In this document: positions 35,101 through 43,834 of the stretch, piece by piece
Layout of the letters: each line of letters starts with the position of its first letter
Position numbering within the stretch: the first letter of the stretch is position 1
Assembly (NCBI RefSeq): GCF_022788715.1
Contig: NZ_CP085167.1
Span: 1,919,001 to 1,983,000 of the forward strand
Length of the DNA stretch: 64,000 nucleotides
Origin: Sulfitobacter sp. DSM 110093
GTDB lineage: Bacteria; Pseudomonadota; Alphaproteobacteria; Rhodobacterales; Rhodobacteraceae
Direction: 5' to 3'
Notes under the pieces: model-generated
What the model was told of the DNA's origin: nothing
Seen by the model: only the letters and a program-made list of their open reading frames with translations
Database searches by the model: none
Position numbers and translations under genes: made by a program

Positions 35101-37356
35101 GCCCGTGGCCCCAACCGAGTTTTGCGGCAGCAGATCAATATCCGGCGGATTGGTTCCCAGATATATTTCTGGCGCGCCGGGGCCTTCAATGATGTGCTGC
35201 GGATCGCCATAGCTCGCCGGGGCATCGCCACGGTCGGCGTCAGGCGGTGTCTTGATGGTAATGCCATAGTCTTCGACTTCCCCATCCGGGGCAGCAATGA
35301 TGGCATCCAACCCAATCGCCGAAGACCACCGCAAGCGGACGAATGTCGGCGTCAGCACGGCCGTCACCGGAACGCTTACTGGGAAGGAAATCTGACCATT
35401 TACCGCTCCGTCAAGGTCCTGAGGGCCGCCATCTTGGATATTGGTCGCAACCTGATCGCCAACGAAGATGCCATCCCCGCCAAAATCGACGAATGCCTGA
35501 AGATATCCATTGCCGGGCGTAGGCTCATTCACGGCCACGGTCACCGTGCGGGTCAAATCCCCGTAAAGCTGAGGAAATGCCTCTTCGCTTTCGTCGTCTG
35601 AGCCGTCTAGATCATCGCCGGTCCCATCAATGGAGTGCTGCGGCGAACCGTCCCCATCACCATTGAGCGCGCCAATCCAATATTGCGCGGTGTCGGCATG
35701 TTGGGGGTCGCCATAGGTGATCGGTGCGTCGCCCCGGTCAGGACCAGAGCCAGCGTAGATCGTCGTCGGATCATCGCGCCCTTCACCTGGGCCGTTTGAG
35801 GGGGTGCCATACCCATCGCCGGGATTTTCCGAGTCTGACAGATCAGACACATTTGTTCCACCCGGCGTCTGGGCTGTCACCTCTGCTTGGTTTGTAATCG
35901 TGGTGTCTAGATCTTCGGGCACCAGCGTATAGGTCGCGGTATAGACGGCCCTTTCCCCAACCAAGAGCGTGCCTTCGGGGGACAAGGATGTCGCGGCCTG
36001 AAAGGTGATGACGGGCTGTACCCCTTTGCCGCTGAACTGCGTCTCTTGCAGTTGCACATTGGTCAGATCGACATTGCCAAAGTTCTCAGCCGTAAAGACA
36101 TAAGCAATCGTTTCGCCTGCATCGGCATAGCCGTTCAAGTTTAGATCCACCAATTGCGCCAACTTTAGCAGACCGAGAGACCCCACATCAATCGAGACTT
36201 CCGCAGGGGCGGAATAGGCCTGCGGTTCGCTGGGTAAGACGATGGGCGATTGGTAGCGGTAATTTATCGGCGTCGGCGCCGCAAAGAAGGCCGCGAAGGG
36301 GGTAAAGGTCAGCTCTCCGGTTAGGTCCTCATAGCTCCATGTCCCTTCGCCCAGCACCTCAAATCCAACGCGGTGCCCTTGGGAATCGGTCACGATATTC
36401 AGCGCACCGGTCGGAGGAATCAGATCAATGGCCTGCTTGGCGTATTCACTCGGCTCGCCGGAATTATTGGCAGGGGCATTGTTGTTTTCGGTCGCGACAC
36501 TGTCGTTGAACAAGATGTTCACCACGACCGGCTCCCCCAAGACCTGCTCTTTTAGATCGTCCTGCAACAGCGGCGCTTTGAAGTCGCCGCATTGAAGGTC
36601 ATAGGTCTGCGCCTCATCATAGGTTGGATTGGAAAGCAGCACGAGGAAGCCATTGTTCGCGGTACGGCCAAAGTTGAAAGTGGAGGCCTGCGGGTAGAAA
36701 ATCTCAAGCCCGGACACCGGTTGGTTGCTGTAAGGGCGATCTCCGGCGAGGTAGAAAACCTCCGTCCCAAGGTTCGCATCCGGCCCTTCGATATAGCCGC
36801 GATAGGTGGTTGCGCTTCGGTCAACCCTGACGAATTCGACCGAGCCTTCGCAGACATTCACATAGACCTGTTCGTTCACTGGCCCGTCGATGTCATTAAT
36901 CTGAAAGAAAACATCGGCCACCACTGGCACGCCGCCGGAATTGGTCGCGATGTTATGGGTGCCCGCCTCATAGAGGTAAAAATCCATAAAATGTGGATCT
37001 TGCCCAGTTGAGGTAACCTGGATCTGGCCGTTGCCGGTGGTGAATACATGGTCCCGGCCCGCGAAGGCCATCTCGGCCACGATATCGACAGCCACACTGC
37101 CGACAGTGCCCGCGTTGGACCACAATGCACGCTCCCCAACACCGGCGCCAACCACGGCGGGCAAACCAACAGGGTTAAGGATCAATTGCTGCGCAAGCGC
37201 GGCCCGTGTCGCCAGCGAAAGCGGCAAGAGCGACAAAAGCGTGGCAAAGATCAAACGCAGCAGGGGCGCCTTTACAGCGCACCAGCGGAGACTGACGGCC
37301 ACACACTGTAGAATGCGCGTCAAAAACAGAACAATCAGATGAAACTTAGAATGCAT
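32125..37356 (-). CDS. Giant secreted GEVED/DUF11/SdrD-type repeat protein
   Basis: Predicted exported protein of 1743 residues (ATG at 37356; an upstream in-frame GTG would add four). A long positively charged N-region and hydrophobic stretch end near ATRAALAQQ (about residue 55). A DUF11-like segment spans about 395-510. Two GEVED domains (about 540-705 and 710-880) each begin DRGDAP..YGDPQH and end GEVEDY. A propeller-like region (about 890-1140), an SdrD B-like domain (GGISGNIYEDAD), further DUF11 and SdrD-like modules, and a terminal DUF11 module (IDLRKTVENE...) follow. There is no membrane anchor, LPXTG or RTX motif. Probably an adhesin or matrix protein; function unproven. Confidence 0.8.
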   Translation of the reverse strand: MHSKFHLIVLFLTRILQCVAVSLRWCAVKAPLLRLIFATLLSLLPLSLATRAALAQQLILNPVGLPAVVGAGVGERALWSNAGTVGSVAVDIVAEMAFAGRDHVFTTGNGQIQVTSTGQDPHFMDFYLYEAGTHNIATNSGGVPVVADVFFQINDIDGPVNEQVYVNVCEGSVEFVRVDRSATTYRGYIEGPDANLGTEVFYLAGDRPYSNQPVSGLEIFYPQASTFNFGRTANNGFLVLLSNPTYDEAQTYDLQCGDFKAPLLQDDLKEQVLGEPVVVNILFNDSVATENNNAPANNSGEPSEYAKQAIDLIPPTGALNIVTDSQGHRVGFEVLGEGTWSYEDLTGELTFTPFAAFFAAPTPINYRYQSPIVLPSEPQAYSAPAEVSIDVGSLGLLKLAQLVDLNLNGYADAGETIAYVFTAENFGNVDLTNVQLQETQFSGKGVQPVITFQAATSLSPEGTLLVGERAVYTATYTLVPEDLDTTITNQAEVTAQTPGGTNVSDLSDSENPGDGYGTPSNGPGEGRDDPTTIYAGSGPDRGDAPITYGDPQHADTAQYWIGALNGDGDGSPQHSIDGTGDDLDGSDDESEEAFPQLYGDLTRTVTVAVNEPTPGNGYLQAFVDFGGDGIFVGDQVATNIQDGGPQDLDGAVNGQISFPVSVPVTAVLTPTFVRLRWSSAIGLDAIIAAPDGEVEDYGITIKTPPDADRGDAPASYGDPQHIIEGPGAPEIYLGTNPPDIDLLPQNSVGATGDDVNGSDDEDGVVLPQFYRGGLAEITVTVSDLSAAARSSYLQAFIDFNGDGTFAQAGEQVALNLQDGDLLDKDGSTNGSILFEVAVPANATTLPTYARFRWSTDSTGLVTAFEGEVEDYQLIISNDPPPLTCDASLYAVVDSPSALVRMTFRDSGGSYSTTVDSSGSIGANRDGAWGYNALDGYIYGVDQGTRRLYRIDGAGNITNFGDIFGASAARNAGDILPNGRMIYEAGATTWQIVDLTNPAAPVAVGQISLNISVNPDDIAYNPVDGIMYGIDQISGFLFRAAVNSGVPSNVTPQAIGPAIYAGVFDALWFDGDGRLYGDSNTTNDLFVISTTTGAAQLISTVAFDEGGRSDGISCRGPAPIPLGGISGNIYEDADASDVRDNGETNLGAGVGISIYDDNGTPANTADDVFLVTTDTAADGTYAVGDLLVSTTYRVALDEADPDLPSGATIGTSNPLIGVGVSGNSVTTDQDFGFDPAGSDLELSKVAAATGTTTPITNVSEGDTIDWIITITNVSGGSPSGVKVIDQIPSGFAYVSDDAPSTGDTYDPDTGLWFVDELLSGASETLTITTTVLGDGDFTNQAEIIYSSLPDPDSDPTTGPLTDDLFDQLPDDDEASYSVNLVTGERIMSGRVFIDNGAGGGTAHDALLNGSEGGVSSAVLEILDSGGAVLATPGVATDGTWNYGLSGAYSGEITIRAIPANDYRAISEATTDLPDLVNTNPHDGEFTFTPEAFGNRMGLDIGLLKLPSLTNDRTTTVAQGQVATLPHIYTATSEGQVTFSYAGATSTPTGAFSAALYQDVGCDDSLDGPITGPIAVTTGQTICIVSRVSAGSGAGQGSTYVYQVLAATAFARTTVTSSASNTDEISVGGQSTQIDLRKTVENETQGTVEGTTNLGGVNDILLYRIYLRNNATTRASNVKIYDMTPPYTSLSEPIVDPQQVSPNLNCNLVRPASNVASYAGAIEWNCTGEMLPGETGAVQFRVGIQ

Positions 37357-37600
37357 TTCTGTGCCCACTACCTTTGAAACAACCTACCGACAAAGCGAGT
37401 TGGGATCAGTTGCGCAGGAAGGTATTAAGATATGCTTCAGGCCATAGCGGCGGCGTGATGGGCGCGGCGCTCATTCAGAAGAATAGGTTGTTTTCTCCCA
37501 AATATTGCATGGCTTGGCGCAGTTCTTGTGATTTTCAGCAGATCATACACCATGATTCTCCATCCTCTCTGCCCCCCGCTATCTTTTTCAAGCTAAGGCC

Positions 37601-37631
37601 TTGACCCTCCAGCAACTGGAACCCCCATATC
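37601..37631 (+). promoter_or_regulatory. CueR-type promoter/operator of copA
   Basis: A -35 TTGACC (37601-37606) is separated by 19 bases from a weak -10 CATATC (37626-37631). The overlong spacer carries the inverted repeat TCCAG-CAA-CTGGA (37608-37620). This is the layout of MerR-family copper promoters, activated by DNA untwisting. CueR is encoded at the end of the same operon. Confidence 0.75.
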
Positions 37632-37659
37632 AGGGTTAATGAAGAAAAGAGGGCCAGAG

Positions 37660-40167
37660 ATGGACAAGGCAGAAACACTCACTTTTGGCGTGCAAAACAT
37701 GAGTTGCGCGTCCTGTGTTGGACGGGTGGAAAAGGCGCTGAACACGGTTAATGGGGTGCGCGATGTGCGGGTGAACCTCACGGCGGAAACTGTGCGGATC
37801 GCGACGGCGCCGGGGTTCGATGCGGCAAAAGTCGCGGCTGCATTGAGACAGGCGGGTTACCCGGCCCGCACGGCTACGCATCGTTTGAGGCTGTCCAATA
37901 TGACCTGCGCGTCCTGCGTGGGCCGTGTGGAACCTGCGCTTTTGGCGGTGCCGAGCGTGATCTCGGCCTCCGTCAACCTTGCGAGCGAAGAGGCCCAAAT
38001 TGAGGTTTTGGCGAACGCCAATCTGCTGTCCACCCTGCATGATGCAGCGGCGCAGGCGGGCTATCCCGCAGCCGCCGACACGCAAGATGCAGGCAGCCCC
38101 GATGCGGCAGCCCGAAAGGAAGCAGAGGCGACGCACCTCAGACAAATGACCGTACTGGCAGCCTTATTAACCCTACCCGTCCTTTTGCTTGAAATGGGCG
38201 GCCACCTGATCCCGGCGTTCCACATTTGGATCGCTGAAAGCATCGGGATGGCGACAAGTTGGTTCCTTCAATTTGCCCTCACCACCCTCGTTCTGGCTTG
38301 GCCCGGGCGACATTTCTATAGCAAGGGTCTGCCCGCCTTGCTAAAAGGCGCGCCGGATATGAATTCGCTGGTGGCGCTCGGCTCAGGCGCAGCGTGGCTC
38401 TTTTCGGTGACCGCCCTTTTTGCGCCGGGACTGCTACCGGAAGGCAGCCGCGTGGTCTATTTTGAAGCCGCGGCAGTAATTGTGACGTTGATCTTGCTGG
38501 GCCGCACTCTTGAGGCCCGCGCCAAGGGGCGCACCGGGGCGGCGATTGCCAAACTGATGGGCCTGCGCGCCAGCAGCGCAAGGGTCGAACGGGACGGCAC
38601 GGTCATTGAGCTGCCCATTGATGAGATCATTGCGGGCGACATCATCCACCTGCGTCCCGGCGAAAAGATCGCCACCGACGGCGTTGTTGTTGCGGGCCAA
38701 TCCTACGTCGATGAAAGCATGATCACGGGCGAGCCTGTCCCGGTTGAGAAAGCCATGGGCACAGAGGTTGTCGGCGGCACGGTCAATGGCACCGGCAGCC
38801 TTACGTTTCGTGCGACCAAAGTCGGCGGCGACACGATGCTGGCGCAGATCATCCGCATGGTCAAAGAGGCGCAGGGCGCAAAATTGCCCATTCAGGACTT
38901 GGTCAATCGCATCACCCTGTGGTTCGTTCCCGCCGTGATCGCCGTCGCGCTGGTGACCTTTGGGGTCTGGCTCGCCTTCGGCCCCTCGCTCAGCCACGCC
39001 TTAGTGGCGGCGGTGGCGGTGCTGATCATCGCCTGCCCCTGTGCGATGGGTCTGGCCACACCGACCTCCATCATGGTGGGCACCGGACGCGCGGCGCAAT
39101 CGGGCGTGCTCTTCCGTCAGGGCGATGCGCTGCAAAGCCTGCAAAGCGTCAAGACCGTAGCGCTGGACAAGACCGGCACGCTGACCAAGGGCAAGCCCGA
39201 ACTCACCGATCTGGTGCTGATGGACGACCTGACCGAAGATGAGGTGCTGCCCCTGATCGGCGCGGTCGAGGCCCGCTCGGAACACCCCATCGCCCAAGCC
39301 ATCGTGCGCCGGGCAAAGGCCACGGGCACCTTGCCAAGCAACGTTAGCGATTTCCAATCCCACACCGGTTTTGGCGTCAGCGCGACGGTGCTGGGCCGTA
39401 AGGTTACCTTGGGTGCGGACCGCCTGATGATCCGCGACGGGATTGGTTTGGGCGACACCGGGCGGATCGCGTCAGAGATGGCAAAGGCCGGGAAAACCCC
39501 GCTCTATGCCGCTTTGGACGGGAAACTCGCCGCTGTGATCGCCGTGGCCGACCCGATTAAACCCGGCACGCCAGAAGCCATCGCGGGGCTGCACGACCTT
39601 GGTCTTGATGTAGCGATGATTACTGGTGACAACCGGGGCACCGCAGATGCTATCGCAGCGCAACTGGGCATTGATCGGGTCGTCGCCGAAGTGCTGCCAG
39701 ACGGCAAAGTGGCCGCAATCGACAAGTTGAGAGAGGGCGGCAACCGCATCGCCTTCGTCGGTGACGGCATCAACGACGCACCCGCCTTGGCGCAGGCCGA
39801 TGTGGGGCTTGCCATCGGCACCGGCACCGACGTGGCGATTGAGGCCGCAGATGTGGTGCTGATGTCGGGCGACCTGCGCGGCGTGGTCAATGCCATCGAC
39901 GTGAGCCAGCGCAGCATGGCGAATATCCGGCAGAACCTCTTTTGGGCCTTTGGCTACAACGTGCTGCTGATCCCGGTCGCCGCGGGTGCATTCTATCCGC
40001 TGACCGGCTGGCTTTTGTCGCCCGCTCTGGCCGCCGGAGCGATGGCCCTGTCGAGCGTTTTCGTCCTCAGCAATGCCCTGCGCCTGCGCTGGATTGCCGC
40101 CCCCTTGGCCGAAAACGCAACCTCAGAAAAAGAACCACGGGCCGCCGCCCCCGTGGCGGCAGAATAG
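37660..40167 (+). CDS. copA: Copper-exporting P1B-type ATPase CopA
   Basis: Inner-membrane Cu(I) efflux pump of 835 residues. Two N-terminal HMA domains have MSCASC and MTCASC metal sites. The transmembrane CPC motif is [11 protein letters not shown], the phosphorylation site is DKTGTLTKG, the actuator loop is TGEPVPVEK, and the hinge is [16 protein letters not shown]. The ATG at 37660 has a purine-rich AGAGGG upstream; another in-frame ATG at 37639 would start almost at the predicted transcription start. It is followed after 9 bases by cueR, in one operon. Confidence 0.95.
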   Translation: MDKAETLTFGVQNMSCASCVGRVEKALNTVNGVRDVRVNLTAETVRIATAPGFDAAKVAAALRQAGYPARTATHRLRLSNMTCASCVGRVEPALLAVPSVISASVNLASEEAQIEVLANANLLSTLHDAAAQAGYPAAADTQDAGSPDAAARKEAEATHLRQMTVLAALLTLPVLLLEMGGHLIPAFHIWIAESIGMATSWFLQFALTTLVLAWPGRHFYSKGLPALLKGAPDMNSLVALGSGAAWLFSVTALFAPGLLPEGSRVVYFEAAAVIVTLILLGRTLEARAKGRTGAAIAKLMGLRASSARVERDGTVIELPIDEIIAGDIIHLRPGEKIATDGVVVAGQSYVDESMITGEPVPVEKAMGTEVVGGTVNGTGSLTFRATKVGGDTMLAQIIRMVKEAQGAKLPIQDLVNRITLWFVPAVIAVALVTFGVWLAFGPSLSHALVAAVAVLIIACPCAMGLATPTSIMVGTGRAAQSGVLFRQGDALQSLQSVKTVALDKTGTLTKGKPELTDLVLMDDLTEDEVLPLIGAVEARSEHPIAQAIVRRAKATGTLPSNVSDFQSHTGFGVSATVLGRKVTLGADRLMIRDGIGLGDTGRIASEMAKAGKTPLYAALDGKLAAVIAVADPIKPGTPEAIAGLHDLGLDVAMITGDNRGTADAIAAQLGIDRVVAEVLPDGKVAAIDKLREGGNRIAFVGDGINDAPALAQADVGLAIGTGTDVAIEAADVVLMSGDLRGVVNAIDVSQRSMANIRQNLFWAFGYNVLLIPVAAGAFYPLTGWLLSPALAAGAMALSSVFVLSNALRLRWIAAPLAENATSEKEPRAAAPVAAE

Positions 40168-40176
40168 GAGCGCATT

Positions 40177-40572
40177 ATGAACATCGGAGAAGTCTCACAA
40201 CATACGGGCCTGCCGCCGAAAACCATCCGCTATTACGAAGATATCGGGCTGGTCAAACCGCTGCGGGACGCCAACGGCTACCGCGCCTTTCGCGAAAGTG
40301 AGATGCACAAGCTGGCCTTTCTGGGCCGTGCCAGAACCTTGGGGTTCAGCATTGACGATTGCCGCAATCTGCTGGCGCTATGGGAGGATAAGAACCGCGC
40401 AAGTGCCGACGTGCGCGTGATTGCCAAAGAGCATCTGGCGCAGATCGAGGCCAAGATCAGCGGCCTGCAAGACATGCGCGACACGCTGAGCACGCTGGTC
40501 CGCGACTGCGCCGGGGATGATCGACCCGATTGTCCGATCCTAAAGACCTTGGGCACCGCAGCGGCCACATAA
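40177..40572 (+). CDS. cueR: MerR-family copper-responsive regulator CueR
   Basis: MerR regulator of 131 residues. The N-terminal helix-turn-helix (MNIGEVSQHTGLPPKTIRYYEDIG) is followed by a dimerisation helix and a metal-binding loop with Cys111 and Cys119 (RDCAGDDRPDCPIL), the Cu(I)-coordinating pair of CueR. It is the second gene of the copA operon and should activate the copA promoter at 37601-37631. Confidence 0.93.
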   Translation: MNIGEVSQHTGLPPKTIRYYEDIGLVKPLRDANGYRAFRESEMHKLAFLGRARTLGFSIDDCRNLLALWEDKNRASADVRVIAKEHLAQIEAKISGLQDMRDTLSTLVRDCAGDDRPDCPILKTLGTAAAT

Positions 40573-40588
40573 CCACCGCTTTCAATAG

Positions 40589-40627
40589 AAAAAGGCGCCG
40601 CCCAGCCAATCTGAGCGGCGCCTTTTT
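40589..40627. terminator. Bidirectional terminator between cueR and choV
   Basis: AAAAAGGCGCCGC (40589-40601) and GCGGCGCCTTTTT (40615-40627) form a 13-bp stem including A/T flanks, giving a T-run on both strands. It separates convergent cueR and choV and should stop transcription from each side. Confidence 0.88.
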
Positions 40628-40648
40628 GCGTTCAACTCAGACCAAAGC

Positions 40649-41668
40649 CTAGGCTTTGAGACGGTCCACGATACTATGCGCGGTGACCGTCCCGATCTGT
40701 GCGCCGTCTTCCATGACGGCAATCGCGGCATCGGCCCCACGCAGACGGTCCATCAATTCGCGCACCGGTGTCTCGGCTGTGGTTTCGCCTTGGGTGGCAG
40801 CACCGTCATCCGCGCCCATCACGTCGCGCGCGGTCAGAACTTCCAACGGGTTCATATTGGCCACGAACTCCGCCACATAGTCCGATGCAGGGTTCGAGAA
40901 AATCTCGCGCGGGGTGCCGATCTGCACGATGCGTCCCCCTTCCATAATGGCAATGCGCCCGCCCAGCTTGAAGGCTTCGTCAAGATCGTGGCTCACGAAG
41001 ATGATTGTGCGGTTCAGCTCACGTTGCAGATCCAACAGCTCATCTTGCAACCGCGTACGGATCAACGGGTCAAGCGCCGAGAATGGCTCGTCCATCAGCA
41101 GGATCGGCGCTTCCGTGGCAAAGGCGCGGGCAAGACCCACACGCTGCTGCATCCCGCCCGAAAGCTCGCCCACCTTGCGGTCGGCCCAATCGCTGAGGCT
41201 CACCAATTTTAACTGCCGCTCTGCCCGTTCCAGCCGCTCGGCCTTGGGGACATTCGACAGTTCCAACCCAAGCGCCACATTGTCGCGCACCGTGCGCCAT
41301 GGCAGCAGGCCGAACTGCTGAAACACCATCGACACGCATTCACGGCGCACGCGGCGCAGCTCGGCGGCATTGCTGGCGTGGATGTCGCAAGACCAGTTCT
41401 CATCATGCACATGCACCGTGCCGCGCACCATTGGGTTGAGCCCATTCACCGCACGCAAAAGCGTCGATTTGCCCGAGCCCGAAAGCCCCATCAGCACAAG
41501 GATCTCGCCATTCTCGACGGTGAGCGAGCAATCATGCACGCCCAGCACCTGCCCGGTCGCCGATTCAATCTCGGCGCGGCTCTGGCCTTCGTCCATCAGC
41601 GGCAGAGCCTTTTCAGGCTTGTCGCCAAAGACGATGGATACGTTGTCGAATTCTACTGCTTTATTCAT
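40649..41668 (-). CDS. choV: Choline ABC transporter ATP-binding protein ChoV
   Basis: ATPase of 339 residues in the OpuA/ProV quaternary-amine group. Walker A is GLSGSGKST, signature LSGGMQQRVGLARA, Walker B ILLMDEPFSALDP, and H-loop FVSHDLDEA. A C-terminal regulatory extension of about 80 residues holds a CBS-like segment. Similarity and gene order (X-W-V) match rhizobial/Roseobacter choline uptake. Its start overlaps the choW stop by 4 bases. The substrate choline, rather than betaine or proline, is inferred from gene order. Confidence 0.9.
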   Translation of the reverse strand: MNKAVEFDNVSIVFGDKPEKALPLMDEGQSRAEIESATGQVLGVHDCSLTVENGEILVLMGLSGSGKSTLLRAVNGLNPMVRGTVHVHDENWSCDIHASNAAELRRVRRECVSMVFQQFGLLPWRTVRDNVALGLELSNVPKAERLERAERQLKLVSLSDWADRKVGELSGGMQQRVGLARAFATEAPILLMDEPFSALDPLIRTRLQDELLDLQRELNRTIIFVSHDLDEAFKLGGRIAIMEGGRIVQIGTPREIFSNPASDYVAEFVANMNPLEVLTARDVMGADDGAATQGETTAETPVRELMDRLRGADAAIAVMEDGAQIGTVTAHSIVDRLKA

Positions 41669-42498
41669 TTCCGTCCCACCCGCAGGATACGGTCGAGCAT
41701 GATCGCCACGACGACGATCACCAACCCGGATTCAAATCCCAAGCCTGTGTTCACTTGGTTCAAGGCACGCACCACCGGCACGCCCAAGCCATCTGCCCCG
41801 ACAAGTGCGGCGATCACCACCATCGACAGCGACAGCATGATGGTCTGGTTCAGACCCGTCATGATCTGCGGCAGCGCATAGGGCAGTTCAATTTTCCAAA
41901 GGGTCTGGCGCGGTTTGGCACCAAACGCCTGCGCGGCCTCAAGCAGCGCCTTGGGGGTCGAAGAGATGCCCAATTGCGTCAGCCGGATCGGCGCGGGCAG
42001 AACAAAGATCACCGTGGCAATCAGACCCGGCACCATACCGATGCCGAAAAAGACAATCGCAGGGATCAGATAGACGAAGGTTGGCAACGTCTGCATGAGA
42101 TCAAGCACGGGGGCCACCCAAGCATAAAGCCGGGGCCGATGCGCCACGGCGATGCCAATCGGCACACCCACACCCATACAGACCACACAGGCCGAGAGAA
42201 CCAGCGTCAGGCTCTCCATCGTTTCTTCCCAGTAGTCTTGGTTAAGAATAAACAGGAAGCCCAGCACAACAAAGGCCACGGTCTTCCAATTGCGCTGGAT
42301 GCCCCAAGTGATCGCGGCGAAGACGGCGATCAGGATCAGCGGATGCGGGGTTTGCAGCACCCAGAGGATCGCGTCGATCAGCCGTTCCATCAGGTCCGAC
42401 AGCCCGTCAAAGAACCACGCCCCGTTTGATTGCAGCCAATCCAGCGCGTCTTCGGCCACATCGGCCACGGGGATCTTGTTTTCTGTCAGCCAGTCCAT
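41665..42498 (-). CDS. choW: Choline ABC transporter permease ChoW
   Basis: Inner-membrane permease of 277 residues with about six helices and the binding-protein-dependent EAA loop (ALLEAAQAFGAKPRQTLWKIELP). An N-terminal amphipathic stretch precedes the first helix. It overlaps choV by 4 bases and follows choX after an 86-base gap with a strong hairpin, an arrangement that often lowers permease expression relative to the binding protein. Confidence 0.9.
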   Translation of the reverse strand: MDWLTENKIPVADVAEDALDWLQSNGAWFFDGLSDLMERLIDAILWVLQTPHPLILIAVFAAITWGIQRNWKTVAFVVLGFLFILNQDYWEETMESLTLVLSACVVCMGVGVPIGIAVAHRPRLYAWVAPVLDLMQTLPTFVYLIPAIVFFGIGMVPGLIATVIFVLPAPIRLTQLGISSTPKALLEAAQAFGAKPRQTLWKIELPYALPQIMTGLNQTIMLSLSMVVIAALVGADGLGVPVVRALNQVNTGLGFESGLVIVVVAIMLDRILRVGRK

Positions 42499-42535
42499 GT
42501 CAGTCCTTCAGGATTGGAGAATTGCGCATGAGAAT

Positions 42536-42563
42536 GACCCGCCCCATCGCTTTGGGGCGGGTC
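42536..42563 (-). other. Hairpin between choX and choW
   Basis: GACCCGCCCCA (42536-42546) pairs perfectly with TGGGGCGGGTC (42553-42563), an 11-bp stem with a 6-base loop. On the transcribed minus strand no T-tract follows, so it likely protects the choX mRNA 3' end or attenuates read-through into choWV. The plus side does have TCTTTT, but no plus-strand gene ends here. Confidence 0.65.
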
Positions 42564-42584
42564 TTTTCCATCATATCGCGATGA

Positions 42585-43505
42585 TCACTTCAGCGAAGCG
42601 ACAGCTTCCATCGCGTCGCCACCGTCGACGGTGGTCACACCGTCCAGCCAAGTGCTGAGCACGTCGGAGTTCGCTTTGATCCAAGCGGCGGCCGCCTCTT
42701 CCGGCTTTTCGCCGTCATCAAGGATCGCGCCCATGATCTCATTCTCCATCTCAAGCGTAAACTCGAGGTTGTTCAGGAATTTACCAAGGTTCGGGCATTC
42801 ATCAACAAAACCGGCGCGGGTGTTGGTATAGACCGTCGCACCACCCAGATCGGGGCCGAAGTAGTCATCGCCGCCCTCCAGATAGGTCAGATCGAAGTTG
42901 GCGTTCATCGGGTGCGGTTCCCAACCGAGAAAGACAACGGGCTCTTCCTTGCGGGTGGCACGCTGCACTTGGGCCAGCATCCCCTGCTCGGAGGATTCAA
43001 CGACTTCGAACTCGCCCAGCTCAAATGCATTCTCGTCGATCATCGACTGGATCAGGCGGTTGCCGTCATTGCCGGGCTCGATGCCATAGATTTCACCTTC
43101 CAGCGCATCCGCGTTGGCGGCGATGTCGGCGAATGTCTTGATGCCCATGTCGGCGGCGGCTTTGTTCACGGCCAGCGTGTATTTCGCGCCTTCAAGGTTG
43201 GCGCGCACGGTGTCGACGCTGCCTTCTTCGCGGTATTTCGCAATGTCGCCTTCCATGGTGGGCATCCAGTTGCCCAGAAACACGTCGATGTCACCCGAGG
43301 CCATGGAGGTGTAGGTCACCGGCACGGCGAGGATCTTGGTCTCGGTATCATAGCCAAGCGCGTCCAGCACGACAGAGGCGGCGGCGGTGGTCGCTGTGAT
43401 ATCGGTCCAACCCACGTCGGAGAAGGTGACTTCGTTGCATTCAGCAGCAGCCAGCGAGGTCGCGGCGACCGTCGCCAGAGCGGATGTCATAAGCAGTTTT
43501 TTCAT
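42585..43505 (-). CDS. choX: Choline-binding periplasmic protein ChoX
   Basis: Type II periplasmic binding protein of 306 residues. The start at 43505 (MKKLLMTSALATVAATSLAAAE) gives a clear Sec signal. Aromatic-rich segments (VGWTDITATTAAASVVLDALGY, FLGNWMPTMEGD, GWEPHPMNANFDLTYLEGGDDYFG) are typical of quaternary-ammonium binding proteins with an aromatic cage. It is the first gene of choXWV. No betI, betA or betB is adjacent, so choline oxidation genes lie elsewhere. Confidence 0.92.
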   Translation of the reverse strand: MKKLLMTSALATVAATSLAAAECNEVTFSDVGWTDITATTAAASVVLDALGYDTETKILAVPVTYTSMASGDIDVFLGNWMPTMEGDIAKYREEGSVDTVRANLEGAKYTLAVNKAAADMGIKTFADIAANADALEGEIYGIEPGNDGNRLIQSMIDENAFELGEFEVVESSEQGMLAQVQRATRKEEPVVFLGWEPHPMNANFDLTYLEGGDDYFGPDLGGATVYTNTRAGFVDECPNLGKFLNNLEFTLEMENEIMGAILDDGEKPEEAAAAWIKANSDVLSTWLDGVTTVDGGDAMEAVASLK

Positions 43506-43584
43506 TGGTGTTCTCCCCAGAGAAGTTTTTATTGACTGATGCGCCAATCAAAAGCCATCGGCCACGATATTGCAACCGGATTAA

Positions 43585-43610
43585 TTTTGCCAACTTACTG
43601 GAGGGCAAAA
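43585..43610. promoter_or_regulatory. Inverted repeat upstream of choX
   Basis: TTTTGCC (43585-43591) and GGCAAAA (43604-43610) form a perfect 7-bp inverted repeat with a 12-base spacer. A looser TATTGC...GCAATA pair flanks it (43568 and 43612). It lies 80 bases upstream of choX in the only gene-poor stretch over 300 bases (43506-43834). It could be an operator for a choline-responsive regulator. The left part of that stretch holds nothing else recognisable. Confidence 0.3.
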
Positions 43611-43633
43611 AGCAATACTACATGATTCAAAGC

Positions 43634-43834
43634 TCACTCCCGCGTGGCTATTTTGGGGCGCAGAACCGGGGTGACATTTTGGTCCGCACCCGGCTCAGGC
43701 TCGGCATCTATTTCAGGGGGGGCTTCGCCTGAGGTGGCGCGCTCTTGGGGCGGCGTCCCCTCAGATTTGGCAGTGTCTGACACAAGCGCTTCTGCCGGGT
43801 CATCCTCTTGTGTTTCTGCAATGGTTTCAGGAAC
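43634..43834 (-). other. In-frame 66-codon tail beyond the stop of the caspase-like gene
   Basis: Directly after the TAA of the caspase-like gene (43835-43837), the same frame stays open for 66 codons to a TGA at 43634-43636. The predicted tail is rich in Glu, Pro and Ala (VPETIAETQEDDPAEA..., ...EAPPEIDAEPEPG, ending KIATRE), like a disordered extension. A single C-to-T change would turn CAA (Gln) into the TAA. It may be a former C-terminus cut off by a nonsense mutation, or chance. Confidence 0.4.
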
